Part shown: piece by piece, positions 54,627-63,781 of the stretch
How positions within the stretch are numbered: position 1 is the stretch's first letter
How the letters are laid out: each line of letters starts with the position of its first letter
DNA from: Mumia sp. ZJ1417
GTDB taxonomy: Bacteria > Actinomycetota > Actinomycetes > Propionibacteriales > Nocardioidaceae
Length of the DNA: 64,000 bases
NCBI RefSeq assembly: GCF_014127285.1
Contig: NZ_CP059901.1
Span: 2,542,001 to 2,606,000, forward strand
Direction: 5' to 3'
The notes under the pieces: generated by a model
The model's database searches: none
The model's input: the letters and a program-made list of their open reading frames with translations, nothing else
What the model was told of the DNA's origin: nothing
Made by a program: the position numbers and the translations under genes

Positions 54627-55445
54627 GTGCCGGAGTCCACACGCTGGATCAAGGTCGCTTCGTCGGTCCTCCTCGAGGACGACCCGACGGCGGCGCGCCT
54701 CTGCCTCACCGACCACCTGCTGAGCGAGTTCGACGCTCGCGCAGGTGCTCGTGTGACGTACGACCAACGGTCGAGGACGCTGTCGCTCCACGGATTTCCG
54801 CAGGACGTCGGGTTCGACGCCCGCCGCTGGCCGTACGGGGTCCGGACGCTTGAGCAGACCCATCCGCTGCTCAAGCACTACCTCCGTACGGGGTCGCTCG
54901 AACCGCGCATGCTCCTCGGTCCCGGACAGACCTCCCGCATGCTCCCCGCGCCGCTCGTCAGCCTCCTGCGCTCGCTCGACCTCGGGGTCCACCAGATGGC
55001 CATCCCGATCCGCAACGAGCCGGGCGCACTGATCGAGGGGTACGTGCTGGTCCGCGACGAGCCGTTCCCGCACTGGGCGCTGCCGCGCGTGAGGGCCCTC
55101 CATGCATTCGTACGGGGTCTTGAGGTGCACCTGCGGCTTCTCACGGCCACCACGGCGATGACAGCACGAACGGCCGAGGACGAGGCCGGGCTGACGCCGC
55201 GGGAGCGCACCATCCTCGCGATGGTGGCCGAGAGCCGCAAGGCGGAGTCGATCGGGCGCAGCCTCGGCATCTCCGCACGGACGGTGCACAAGCACCTCGA
55301 GAACGTCTACCGCAAGCTCGGGGTCAGCGACCGTGTCGCTGCCGTGACCTCCGCGCACCGCCGCGGCCTGGTGCTGCCGCACGGCGAGGCCTCGAGCGAC
55401 AGGAGCCGGCTCGATCCGGCGGACGATCTCCCCGCGCCACGCTGA
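54627..55445 (+). CDS. LuxR-type transcriptional regulator with unrecognised N-terminal domain
   Basis: The 272-residue protein has a C-terminal LuxR helix-turn-helix (LTPRERTILAMVAESRKAES, RSLGISARTVHKHLENVYRK, LGVSDRVAAVTSA). The N-terminal 185 residues are of a mixed alpha/beta pattern and may bind a ligand, like GAF or PAS domains, but match no family I can name. No receiver domain is present, so it is not a typical response regulator. GTG start 54627 has a strong ribosome binding site. It interrupts the otherwise minus-strand rpsP-to-xerC region. Confidence 0.85.
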   Translation: MPESTRWIKVASSVLLEDDPTAARLCLTDHLLSEFDARAGARVTYDQRSRTLSLHGFPQDVGFDARRWPYGVRTLEQTHPLLKHYLRTGSLEPRMLLGPGQTSRMLPAPLVSLLRSLDLGVHQMAIPIRNEPGALIEGYVLVRDEPFPHWALPRVRALHAFVRGLEVHLRLLTATTAMTARTAEDEAGLTPRERTILAMVAESRKAESIGRSLGISARTVHKHLENVYRKLGVSDRVAAVTSAHRRGLVLPHGEASSDRSRLDPADDLPAPR

Positions 55446-55450
55446 GGCGC

Positions 55451-56173
55451 TCAGGCGTCGGTGTCGGGCGCGAGCAGGTCGGGGCGACGCACGGCAGTGC
55501 GCAAGAGCGCCTGCTCCTTGCGCCACGCGGCGATCCGCCCGTGGTCTCCGGACAGGAGGATCTCGGGCACCTCGTGGTCACGCCAGCGCGCCGGCTTCGT
55601 GTAGACCGGGTACTCGAGGAGCCCGTCCGAGCCGTGCGACTCCTCGGTGAGCGACTCGGGGTTGCCCATGAACCCCGGCAGCAGGCGGATGACGGCCTCG
55701 ATCATCGCGAGCGCGGCCACCTCTCCCCCGTTGAGCACGAAGTCGCCGAGCGAGACCTCCTCGACGCGCATCCGCTCAGAAGCCCAGTCGATGACCCGTT
55801 GGTCGATCCCCTCGTAGCGCCCGCACGCGAAGGCGAGCCACGGCTCCTGAGCCAGGCGCCCCGCGTCGGCCTGCTTGAACGGAGCGCCGGACGGGCTGGG
55901 CACGAGCAGCACGGGACCGTCGACACCGACGGAGTCGCGCCCGGCGGCGAGCACCGCGTCGAGCGCCTCGCCCCAAGGCTCGGGGCGCATCACCATACCG
56001 GCGCCACCGCCGTACGGGGTGTCGTCGACGGTGCGGTGCCGGTCGTGGGTGTGGTCACGCAAGTCGCGGACGTGCAGGTCGAGGAGCCCGCGCTGTCGCG
56101 CCTTGCCCGGGAGCGACAGGTCGAGCGGCGCGAGGTAGTCGGGGAAGATCGTGAGGACGTCGATGCGCATCAT
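55451..56173 (-). CDS. trmD: tRNA (guanine-37-N1)-methyltransferase
   Basis: TrmD methylates G37 next to the anticodon with SAM, preventing frameshifts. The 240-residue SPOUT protein has [41 protein letters not shown], and the knot region [20 protein letters not shown]. The ATG at 56173 shares one nt with the rimM stop. It is convergent with the LuxR-type gene, 5 nt apart. Confidence 0.97.
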   Translation of the reverse strand: MMRIDVLTIFPDYLAPLDLSLPGKARQRGLLDLHVRDLRDHTHDRHRTVDDTPYGGGAGMVMRPEPWGEALDAVLAAGRDSVGVDGPVLLVPSPSGAPFKQADAGRLAQEPWLAFACGRYEGIDQRVIDWASERMRVEEVSLGDFVLNGGEVAALAMIEAVIRLLPGFMGNPESLTEESHGSDGLLEYPVYTKPARWRDHEVPEILLSGDHGRIAAWRKEQALLRTAVRRPDLLAPDTDA

Positions 56174-56709
56174 CAAGGTCCGGCGTCCTCGGACAGCTCG
56201 GGATCGAGCAGTCCCTCGACCGGCGCGACGTGGATCACGCCGGCCGCGAGGTCGACGCTCGTGACGAGTGCCGCGACGAACGGGACGAGCACCTCGACAC
56301 CGTCGGAGCGCTCAACGGCGAGCATGTCCTGAGCCGGGAGGTGCAGGACGTCGCGGACGACGCCGCGGTCGGCTCCCCCGCTCTGCACGCGGAGGTCGAC
56401 CAGCTGGTGGTCGTAGAACTCCTCCGGGTCCTCCGGGCGCTCGGTCACGTCGACGTCGACGACGACCTGCGCGCCGCGGAGCTTCTCTGCGGCCGTACGG
56501 TCGAGGAGCTCGTCGAAGGTGACGAGGAGACGACCCTGGTGCGGGCGGATGGCGCGAATGCGCATCGTACGGGCGGCGTCCGCCTTCGGACGCACCACGA
56601 CCGACGAGCCCGGGGCGAATCGCCTCTCGGGCTCGTCGGTCGTCAGGTCGATGCTGACCTCACCGCGGATGCCGTGCGCACGGCCGATGCGGCCGACGAC
56701 GATCTCCAC
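56173..56709 (-). CDS. rimM: 16S rRNA processing protein RimM
   Basis: RimM binds S19 and helps mature the 30S head. The 178-residue protein has the start [17 protein letters not shown], the RimM N-domain, and a PRC-barrel-like C-domain ([10 protein letters not shown] to [15 protein letters not shown] with GLLDPE). Start is a GTG at 56709. Confidence 0.95.
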   Translation of the reverse strand: MEIVVGRIGRAHGIRGEVSIDLTTDEPERRFAPGSSVVVRPKADAARTMRIRAIRPHQGRLLVTFDELLDRTAAEKLRGAQVVVDVDVTERPEDPEEFYDHQLVDLRVQSGGADRGVVRDVLHLPAQDMLAVERSDGVEVLVPFVAALVTSVDLAAGVIHVAPVEGLLDPELSEDAGP

Positions 56710-56713
56710 GACG

Positions 56714-56956
56714 TCAGCGACGCCGGTCGACGTCGACGAAGTCGATCCGGGCGCCGCCCTTGCCGGCGATGGCGCCGGCGATGGTCCGGATCGCGGTGGC
56801 CGTACGGCCGTGGCGTCCGATCACCTTGCCGAGGTCCTCGGGGTGCACCCGGACCTCGAACAGCAGACCGCGTCGCAGCTGCTTGGGTGTGACGTCCACG
56901 TCGTCCGGGTGGTCGACGATGCCGCCGACCAGGTGCTCGATGACTTCGGCGACCAT
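56714..56956 (-). CDS. khpA: KH-domain RNA-binding protein (KhpA)
   Basis: The 80-residue protein is a single KH domain with the GxxG loop in DLGKVIGRHGRTATAIR. KhpA-type proteins bind RNA and affect cell-division and elongation genes in Gram-positive bacteria. Position between rpsP and rimM is conserved. An upstream in-frame GTG at 56959 is possible. Confidence 0.94.
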   Translation of the reverse strand: MVAEVIEHLVGGIVDHPDDVDVTPKQLRRGLLFEVRVHPEDLGKVIGRHGRTATAIRTIAGAIAGKGGARIDFVDVDRRR

Positions 56957-56964
56957 CACAGGAC

Positions 56965-57408
56965 TCAGGCCTCCGAGGGCGCTGCCTCGGCAGGCTCGGC
57001 CGCATCGTCGGCCTTGGCGGCCTTCTTGGCCGGAGCCTTCTTGGTGACGGCCTCGGTGGCGGGCGCGTTGTGCACGGCCTTGAGCGCCTCGTTGAAGAGC
57101 TCGGCCTTGTCACGCTTGGGCTCGGCGACCTTGACGGTCGACTCGGCCTGCTCGCCCTTCGACCGCTGGAGGTCGCCGGTCAGCTTGAGGAGCGCGGCGA
57201 CCGCCTCGCTCGGCTGCGCGCCGACCGAGAGCCAGTGCTGAGCACGCTCGGAGTCGATCTTGATGATCGACGGGTCGGCCTTGGGGTTGTACGTACCGAT
57301 CTCCTCGATCACACGACCGTCGCGCTTGGTGCGCGAGTCGGCGACGACGACACGGTAGAACGGGGTGCGGATCTTGCCCATCCGCTTCAGGCGAATCTTG
57401 ACGGCCAC
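56965..57408 (-). CDS. rpsP: 30S ribosomal protein S16
   Basis: S16 binds 16S rRNA early in assembly. The 147-residue protein starts [20 protein letters not shown] and has the TYNPKADPS block. A C-terminal Ala/Lys/Glu extension from about residue 85 ([18 protein letters not shown]) is typical of actinobacteria. First gene of rpsP-khpA-rimM-trmD. Confidence 0.97.
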   Translation of the reverse strand: MAVKIRLKRMGKIRTPFYRVVVADSRTKRDGRVIEEIGTYNPKADPSIIKIDSERAQHWLSVGAQPSEAVAALLKLTGDLQRSKGEQAESTVKVAEPKRDKAELFNEALKAVHNAPATEAVTKKAPAKKAAKADDAAEPAEAAPSEA

Positions 57409-57591
57409 GGGTGTGGTGTCTCCTCAATGAACGTGGTGTGGTGATCCAGCGGGCACCGTGTGGGGAACGGGCCGCCTGACCGCGGATCCGGACGCGACCG
57501 AATGAGAGGGTTCGTTCGCGAGACGGAATCGACTCACTATTGTGCCAGAACGCTGGTCGACGCTCCAACTCCGTACGGCAGACTGCTCTTT

Positions 57592-58035
57592 ATGAGCACG
57601 CTCTTCTCGAAGATTATCGCCGGTGAGATCCCGGGCAGGTTCGTGTGGGCCGACGACGAGGTGGTCGCATTCTTGAGCATCGGGCCGATCCGGCCCGGCC
57701 ACACGCTCGTCGTCCCGCGCGACGAGGTCGACCACTGGATCGACGCCGACGACGCGCTGCTCTCGCGCCTGACGGCCGTTGCGAAGCGGATCGGCGCCGC
57801 CCAGCAGGCCGAGTGGGAGAGCCCGCGGGTCGGCACGATGATCGCCGGGTTCGAGGTCCCGCACCTGCACGTGCACGTGTGGCCCGTGTGGGGGCTGGAC
57901 GACTTCAGCTTCGCCGCCGTAGACCCGGACCCGTCGCCCGAGTCGCTGGAGGAGGCGGCCGAGCGGCTCCGCAACCGGCTCGTCGCCCTCGGCCACGGTG
58001 ACCACGTGCCGGACGACGTCTCCTCCGCCGGCTGA
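57592..58035 (+). CDS. HIT family protein
   Basis: The 147-residue protein has the histidine triad HLHVHVWP and the N-terminal SKIIAGEIPGRFVW and GHTLVVPR. HIT proteins hydrolyse nucleoside phosphoramidates or AMP-lysine adducts. CAGACT at 57579-57584 lies 7 nt before the ATG, so the mRNA may be leaderless. The C-terminal tail after the triad is longer than in minimal HIT proteins. Confidence 0.93.
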   Translation: MSTLFSKIIAGEIPGRFVWADDEVVAFLSIGPIRPGHTLVVPRDEVDHWIDADDALLSRLTAVAKRIGAAQQAEWESPRVGTMIAGFEVPHLHVHVWPVWGLDDFSFAAVDPDPSPESLEEAAERLRNRLVALGHGDHVPDDVSSAG

Positions 58036-58052
58036 CGCAGCGCCTCGCCCAC

Positions 58053-59969
58053 CTAGATCTCCGCGCCGGCGAACTGCGCCTGGTAGAGCCGCGCGTAGGC
58101 ACCGTCGGCCGCGATCAGCTCGTCGTGGGTGCCTTGCTCGACGATCCGCCCTTGCTCCATGACGACGATGCGGCTCGCGTCGCGGATCGTCGACAGACGG
58201 TGCGCGATGACGAAGCTCGTACGCCCGGAGCGCAGCTGCTCCATGGCCTGCTGCACCAGCGCCTCGGTGCGGGTGTCGACCGAGCTCGTGGCCTCGTCCA
58301 GCACGAGGATCGACGGGTCCGCGAGGAACGCGCGCGCGATCGTGAGCAGCTGGCGCTGCCCGGCGCTGAGGTTGCCGCCATCGTCGTCGATCACGGTGTC
58401 GTAGCCGTCGGGCAGCGTACGGACGAAGTGGTCGACGTACGCCGCCTGCGCCGCCGCCACGATCCTCTCCTCCGACGCGCCGTCGGCTCCGTACGCGATG
58501 TTCTCGCGGATCGTGCCATGGAACACCCACGCGTCCTGCAGCACGACGCCGAAGTTGTCGCGCAGCACGTCGCGGTCCATCGCCCGGACGTCGACGCCGT
58601 CGAGGGTGATGCGCCCGCCGTCGACGTCGTAGAAGCGCAGCGCGAGGTTCGTCAGCGTCGTCTTGCCCGCACCCGTCGGACCGACGATCGCCACGGTCTG
58701 CCCAGGCTCGGCGACGAGGTCCAGGTGCTCGATCAGCGGCGTCTCGGGGTCGTACGAGAACGACACGTCCTCGAACGCGACCCGCCCGCGGACGATCGTG
58801 GGAGCGAGGGCGTCCGGCGGGTCGGGGACCTCCTCGGCCTCGTCGAGCAGGTCGAAGACCCGCTCCGCGGAGGCGACCCCGGACTGGAGGAGGTTGATCA
58901 TCGACGCGACCTGGGTCAGCGGCTGGGTGAACTGGCGGGAGTACTGGATGAAGGCCTGCACGTCACCGACGCTGATCGAGCCCGATCCGACCCGTACGGC
59001 ACCGATGACGGCGACCGCCACGTAGTTGATGTTCGAGACGAACATCATCACCGGCTGGATGATCCCGGAGACGAACTGCGCCCGGAAGCCCGCGTCGTAC
59101 ACCCGCTCGTTGGCGGCCGCGAACTCCGCACGTGCCTGCTCCTGGCGCCCGAAGACCTTGACGACCTCGTGCCCGGTGAAGTTCTCTTCGATGTGGCCGT
59201 TGAGCTGGCCGGTCGCCGCCCACTGGGCGACGAACTGCGGTTGCGAGCGCTTCGCGACCGCTCCTGTCACGACGACCGCGATCGGGATCGTCACCAGCGC
59301 GATCAAGGTGAGCAGCGGTGAGATCGTCACCATCATCACCAGGACGCCGATCACGGTCAGGAGCGAGACGAGGAGCTGGCTGATCGTCTGCTGGAGCGAC
59401 TGCGCGATGTTGTCCAGGTCGTTGGTGACCCTCGAGAGGATCTCGCCTCGGGAGCGCGAGTCGAAGTAGGACAGCGGGAGCCGGCCGATCTTGTCCTCGA
59501 CCTCGCCCCGCATGCCGGCGACGGTCCGCTGGACGAGCCGGGTCGTCATCACGCCCTGGACGTACATGAACAGCGACGAGAGGACATAGATCACGAGCAC
59601 CGCGACGAGCACCGACCCGAGCGCGTCGAAGTCGATGCCCTGACCGGGCTGCAGGTCCATCGCCTGGACCATGTCGGCGACCCGGTCGTCCCCCTGGGCA
59701 CGGAGCCCGGCGACGACCTCCTCCTTGGACGCGCCCTCAGGCAGACCGCTGGCGATGTAGCCGTCGAAGACGATGTCGGTGGCGTGTCCGAGGATCCGCG
59801 GACCGATCACGCTCAGCGCGACGCCGATGACACCGAGGACGAGGATCGCCGCCGTGCTCACCCGGTCGCGCAGCAGCGTCCGCATCAGCCGCTTCGCGGA
59901 GGTGCCGAAGGACTTCGCCCGCTGCGGGGCCTGCATGCCGAGGGCCGGGCCCGGGCCACGCGCGCTCAT
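58053..59969 (-). CDS. ABC exporter half, canonical ATPase site
   Basis: The 638-residue fusion has six membrane segments (about 45-385) and a nucleotide-binding domain. Its motifs are Walker A VGPTGAGKTTLTNL, signature LSAGQRQLLTIARAF and Walker B ILVLDEATSSVD with the catalytic Glu. The external loop of TM1-2 is long (about 75-130). It forms a heterodimer with the upstream gene, which overlaps by 4 nt. Substrate unknown; relatives are multidrug or lipid exporters. Confidence 0.93.
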   Translation of the reverse strand: MSARGPGPALGMQAPQRAKSFGTSAKRLMRTLLRDRVSTAAILVLGVIGVALSVIGPRILGHATDIVFDGYIASGLPEGASKEEVVAGLRAQGDDRVADMVQAMDLQPGQGIDFDALGSVLVAVLVIYVLSSLFMYVQGVMTTRLVQRTVAGMRGEVEDKIGRLPLSYFDSRSRGEILSRVTNDLDNIAQSLQQTISQLLVSLLTVIGVLVMMVTISPLLTLIALVTIPIAVVVTGAVAKRSQPQFVAQWAATGQLNGHIEENFTGHEVVKVFGRQEQARAEFAAANERVYDAGFRAQFVSGIIQPVMMFVSNINYVAVAVIGAVRVGSGSISVGDVQAFIQYSRQFTQPLTQVASMINLLQSGVASAERVFDLLDEAEEVPDPPDALAPTIVRGRVAFEDVSFSYDPETPLIEHLDLVAEPGQTVAIVGPTGAGKTTLTNLALRFYDVDGGRITLDGVDVRAMDRDVLRDNFGVVLQDAWVFHGTIRENIAYGADGASEERIVAAAQAAYVDHFVRTLPDGYDTVIDDDGGNLSAGQRQLLTIARAFLADPSILVLDEATSSVDTRTEALVQQAMEQLRSGRTSFVIAHRLSTIRDASRIVVMEQGRIVEQGTHDELIAADGAYARLYQAQFAGAEI

Positions 59970-61699
59970 GCCGCCTCCTGCTCGGTCAGCTGGGACAGGA
60001 CGATCTCGCGGTACGTCTCGCACGAGTCCATCAGCGCGGAGTGGGTGCCGGTTCCGACGACCCGCCCCTCGTCCAGGACCACGATCCGGTCGGCGTCGCG
60101 GATGGTGCTCACGCGCTGCGCGACGACGATCACGGCCGCGTCGGCGGTGACCGTACGGAGCGCGCGTCTCAGCGCCGCGTCCGTCGCGAAGTCGAGGGCC
60201 GAGAACGAGTCGTCGAAGAGATAGACGAGCGGGCGGCTCACGATCGCTCGCGCGATGGCCAGACGCTGGCGTTGTCCGCCGGACACGTTGGTGCCTCCCT
60301 GGGCGATCGGTGCGTCGAGCCCCTCCGGCATCGCCTCGACGAAGTCGCGGGCCTGCGCGATCTCGAGGGCCTCCCAGAGCTGCTCGTCGGTGGCGTGAGG
60401 GTCACCCATGCGAAGGTTGGTCGCGACGGTGCCGGTGAAGAGGAACGCCTTCTGCGGGATCAGGCCCATCGCGCCCCACACCTGCGGGAGGCTGCGGTCA
60501 CGGACGTCGACCCCGTCGAGGAGCACCTGACCCCCCGTGGCATCGAAGAGCCGGGGTATGAGGTTGAGCAGCGTCGTCTTGCCGCTGCCCGTCGACCCGA
60601 TGATCGCCGTCGTCTCCCCCGGCTGAGCCGTCAGGTCGACCTCGCAGAGCACCGGCTCCTCGGCCTCGGGATAGCTGAAGCTCACACCGACGAGGTCAAC
60701 GCGTCCCCGGCTCACAGGTGCGGTGTCGGCCCCGGGCGCGCTGAGCACGCTCGGCTCGGTGTCCAGCACCTCGTGGATACGGTCGGCCGAGACCTCCGCG
60801 CGCGGCAGCATCACGAACATGAAGGTCGCCATCATCACCGACATCAGGATCTGGATGAGGTAGGTCAGGTACGCCGTCAACGTGCCGACCTCGAGCGTGC
60901 CGTCGGCCACCCGGTGCCCGCCGAACCACAGGACGGCCACGCTGGAGGCGTTCATGACGAGCATGACGGTCGGGAACATCAGCGACATCCACTGCCCGGC
61001 CTTGATCGCGACGTCGCGGTACTCGTGGTTGGCGGCCTCGAAGCGGTTGCGCTCGTACTGGCCCTTCACGAACGCCCGGATCACCTGGATGCCCATGATC
61101 TGCTCGCGCAGCACTCGGTTGATGACGTCGATCTTGTCCTGCATCTGGCGGAAGTACGGGCGCATCCGGGAGATGATGAAGCCGACGGACAGGACCAGCA
61201 CCGGGATCACGACGGCGATCAGCCACGACAGCCCGACGTCCTGGCGCAGGGCCATCACGATGCCTCCGACACACATGATCGGCGCCGCCACCAGCAGCAC
61301 GAACACCATGAAGGCGATCATCTGGATCTGCTGGACGTCGTTGGTGCTGCGCGTGATCAGCGTCGGCGCGCCGAACCGCGCGACCTCCTGCGAGGCGAAC
61401 GTCTCGACCTTGGTGAAGACCGCCGCGCGCAGGTCGCGCCCGAAGGCCATCGCCGTACGGGCGCCGTAGTAGACGGCGATGATCGTGCACACCATCTGCA
61501 CGACCGTGACCAGCAGCATCACGCCGCCGATCCGGAGGATGTAGCCGGTGTCACCGTTGACGATGCCCTCGTCGATGATGTCGGCGTTGAGTCCGGGGAG
61601 GTAGAGGTTGGCGAGCGTCGCGACGAGCTGGAAGACCATCACCAGCGCGATCGGGAGGCGGTACGGACGCAGATAGGTCCGTGCGAGGGTCCACAGCAC
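59966..61699 (-). CDS. ABC exporter half, degenerate ATPase site
   Basis: The 577-residue fusion has six membrane segments followed by an ATPase with Walker A IIGSTGSGKTTLLNL, signature VSGGQRQRLAIARAI and Walker B VYLFDDSFSALD. In that last motif the catalytic Glu is Asp, the known mark of the non-canonical site in heterodimeric exporters. It is first gene of the pair. No regulator is adjacent. Confidence 0.93.
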   Translation of the reverse strand: MLWTLARTYLRPYRLPIALVMVFQLVATLANLYLPGLNADIIDEGIVNGDTGYILRIGGVMLLVTVVQMVCTIIAVYYGARTAMAFGRDLRAAVFTKVETFASQEVARFGAPTLITRSTNDVQQIQMIAFMVFVLLVAAPIMCVGGIVMALRQDVGLSWLIAVVIPVLVLSVGFIISRMRPYFRQMQDKIDVINRVLREQIMGIQVIRAFVKGQYERNRFEAANHEYRDVAIKAGQWMSLMFPTVMLVMNASSVAVLWFGGHRVADGTLEVGTLTAYLTYLIQILMSVMMATFMFVMLPRAEVSADRIHEVLDTEPSVLSAPGADTAPVSRGRVDLVGVSFSYPEAEEPVLCEVDLTAQPGETTAIIGSTGSGKTTLLNLIPRLFDATGGQVLLDGVDVRDRSLPQVWGAMGLIPQKAFLFTGTVATNLRMGDPHATDEQLWEALEIAQARDFVEAMPEGLDAPIAQGGTNVSGGQRQRLAIARAIVSRPLVYLFDDSFSALDFATDAALRRALRTVTADAAVIVVAQRVSTIRDADRIVVLDEGRVVGTGTHSALMDSCETYREIVLSQLTEQEAA

Positions 61700-61787
61700 G
61701 CGATGACGTTACCCCCGGCGTGGTTGCCCTTCACACCGAATTGATGGACTGTCCGCTCCCGGCGAACACGGGGCCGCTGCGGCGGTG

Positions 61788-63182
61788 TCAGATCACCAGG
61801 TGCATGAGCAGCACGAAGATCAGCCCGGAGACCGACAGCACCGTCTCCATCAACGACCACGACTTGATGGTCTGGCCGACCGACATGCCGAAGTACTCCT
61901 TGATGAGCCAGAATCCCGCGTCGTTGACGTGGGAGAAGAACACCGATCCCGCTCCGATCGCGAGCACCAGCAGTGACACCTCACCCTGCGGCATCCCCTC
62001 GGCCAGGGGCACCATGATCCCCGCCGCGGTGATCGTCGCGACCGTCGCGGATCCGGTTGCCAGGCGGATCAGGACCGCGACGAGCCACGCCACCAGGACC
62101 ACCGAGACGCCGGAGTCGGTCACGAAGTCGGCGATGACCTCGCCGATGCCGGTGTCGATCAGCACCTGCTTGAACCCGCCGCCCGCACCGACGATGAGGA
62201 TGATCCCGGCGATCGGCGGGAGCGACGTGCCGATGCTCGTGCTGAGGTCCTCCCGGTCCATGCCCGACCCGACCCCGAGGGTGAAGATCGCGACGATCAC
62301 CGCGATCAGCAGCGCGATGAGCGGCTCACCGACGAAGTCCATGAAGGCGTACGGCACCCCCTCCTCGTCGAGCACGAGGTCGGCCACGGCCTTGGCCATC
62401 ATGAGGACGACGGGCAGGAGCACTGTCGCGAGCGTGATCCCGAACGACGGCCGCCGTCCCTCGGTGTCGCGTGTCGCCTCGAACGCCGCCGAGTCGGCGT
62501 GGACGTCCACCCACTGCGAGGCGAACCGGGTGAAAAGCGGGCCCGCGACGATGATCGTCGGGATCGCGACGAGGATTCCGAGTCCGAGGGTGATGCCGAC
62601 GTCGGCGTTCAGGACGTCGATCGCCGCGAGCGGCCCCGGGTGCGGAGGGACGAAGCCGTGCATCGCCGAGAGGCCGGCGAGGGTGGGTAGGCCGACCGCG
62701 ATCAGGGAGAGCCCGGAGCGCTTCGCCACCAGGTAGATCACCGGCATCAGCAGCACGAGGCCGATCTCGAAGAACATGGGGAGACCGATGAGCGCGCCGA
62801 TCGCCGCCATCGCCCACGGGAGCATCCGGGTGCTGGAGCGCCCGACGATGGTGTCGACGATCTGGTCGGCTCCTCCGGAGTCGGCGAGGAGCTTGCCAAA
62901 CATCGCACCGAGCGCGATGAGCACGCCGACACCGGCCACCGTCGCGCCGACACCGGCGGTGAAGCTCTCGAGCGTGTCCTTCATCGGCATGGTGGCGACG
63001 GCGCCGACGGTGAGGGAGCCAAGCGTCAGGGCGAGGAACGGGTGGACCTTCAGCCAGACGATGAGGACGACGATGAGCGCGATGCCGATCAGCGCCGCCG
63101 TCACGAGCTGGGCGGTTCCGGCGGCAGGCGTGATCGCCTCCTGCGTACCGAGGAGCCCGAAGAGCCCGCCCGGGCCGCTCAT
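61788..63182 (-). CDS. gntP: Gluconate permease, GntP family
   Basis: The 464-residue carrier has about twelve hydrophobic segments and conserved loops MHGFVPPHPGPLAAIDVLNAD and FFSHVNDAGFWLIKEYFGM, both typical of GntP. It imports gluconate by proton symport. It overlaps gntK by 4 nt, supporting gluconate rather than another hydroxy acid. Confidence 0.93.
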   Translation of the reverse strand: MSGPGGLFGLLGTQEAITPAAGTAQLVTAALIGIALIVVLIVWLKVHPFLALTLGSLTVGAVATMPMKDTLESFTAGVGATVAGVGVLIALGAMFGKLLADSGGADQIVDTIVGRSSTRMLPWAMAAIGALIGLPMFFEIGLVLLMPVIYLVAKRSGLSLIAVGLPTLAGLSAMHGFVPPHPGPLAAIDVLNADVGITLGLGILVAIPTIIVAGPLFTRFASQWVDVHADSAAFEATRDTEGRRPSFGITLATVLLPVVLMMAKAVADLVLDEEGVPYAFMDFVGEPLIALLIAVIVAIFTLGVGSGMDREDLSTSIGTSLPPIAGIILIVGAGGGFKQVLIDTGIGEVIADFVTDSGVSVVLVAWLVAVLIRLATGSATVATITAAGIMVPLAEGMPQGEVSLLVLAIGAGSVFFSHVNDAGFWLIKEYFGMSVGQTIKSWSLMETVLSVSGLIFVLLMHLVI

Positions 63183-63709
63183 CGCGACCCCTCCTGCTCG
63201 TCCACGAGCTCGGTCCGCGCGAGGAACTCGTCGACGATCTCGGCAGGGGTGGGTGTGATGTCGAGGAGCTCGCCGTTCTCGTCCGGCTCGAGCTGCTCGA
63301 GGGTGTCTTCCTGGGACTGCAGCAGCGACACCGGCATGAAGTGGTCACGGTGCTCCATGCGCTGCCGGATGAGGTCGTGGTCACCGGCGAGATGGAGGAA
63401 GACGATCCGCGGCGCGGCGGCGACGAGTACGTCACGATAGACGCGCCGCAGCGCCGAGCAGCTCACCACTCCCCCGGACTCGTCGTGGGCTGCGAGCCAC
63501 TCGCCGATCGCCGCCAGCCACGGCCAGCGGTCTTCGTCGGTCAGGGGCTTCCCCGCGGACATCTTCGCGATGTTCGCCTCGGAGTGGAAGGCGTCCCCGT
63601 CCTCGTACGGAACGTCGAACCGTTCGGCCAGCTCGTGCCCGATCTCCGACTTGCCGACACCGGAGATCCCCATCACCACCGCGAGCGGCGGCAAGGTCGT
63701 TCGACTCAT
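63179..63709 (-). CDS. gntK: Gluconokinase
   Basis: GntK phosphorylates gluconate to 6-phosphogluconate, feeding the pentose phosphate pathway. The 176-residue protein has Walker A VMGISGVGKSEIG, the substrate segment EDGDAFHSEANIAKMSAGKP and SCSALRRVYRDVL. The C-terminus after SLLQSQEDTLEQLEPDE is normal. Start at the ATG 63709. Confidence 0.95.
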   Translation of the reverse strand: MSRTTLPPLAVVMGISGVGKSEIGHELAERFDVPYEDGDAFHSEANIAKMSAGKPLTDEDRWPWLAAIGEWLAAHDESGGVVSCSALRRVYRDVLVAAAPRIVFLHLAGDHDLIRQRMEHRDHFMPVSLLQSQEDTLEQLEPDENGELLDITPTPAEIVDEFLARTELVDEQEGSR

Positions 63710-63781
63710 CGGCCCACCTCCTGCGGCGAGCCTGGCACGGCCTGGGCGCACGCGCTGCCCGAACGTGCGGGTGTCGGAAGG

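Noticed and set aside
58053-61699. A bacteriocin or lantibiotic export locus
   Set aside because: No precursor peptide, peptidase domain or modification gene is nearby; a general heterodimeric exporter fits better.
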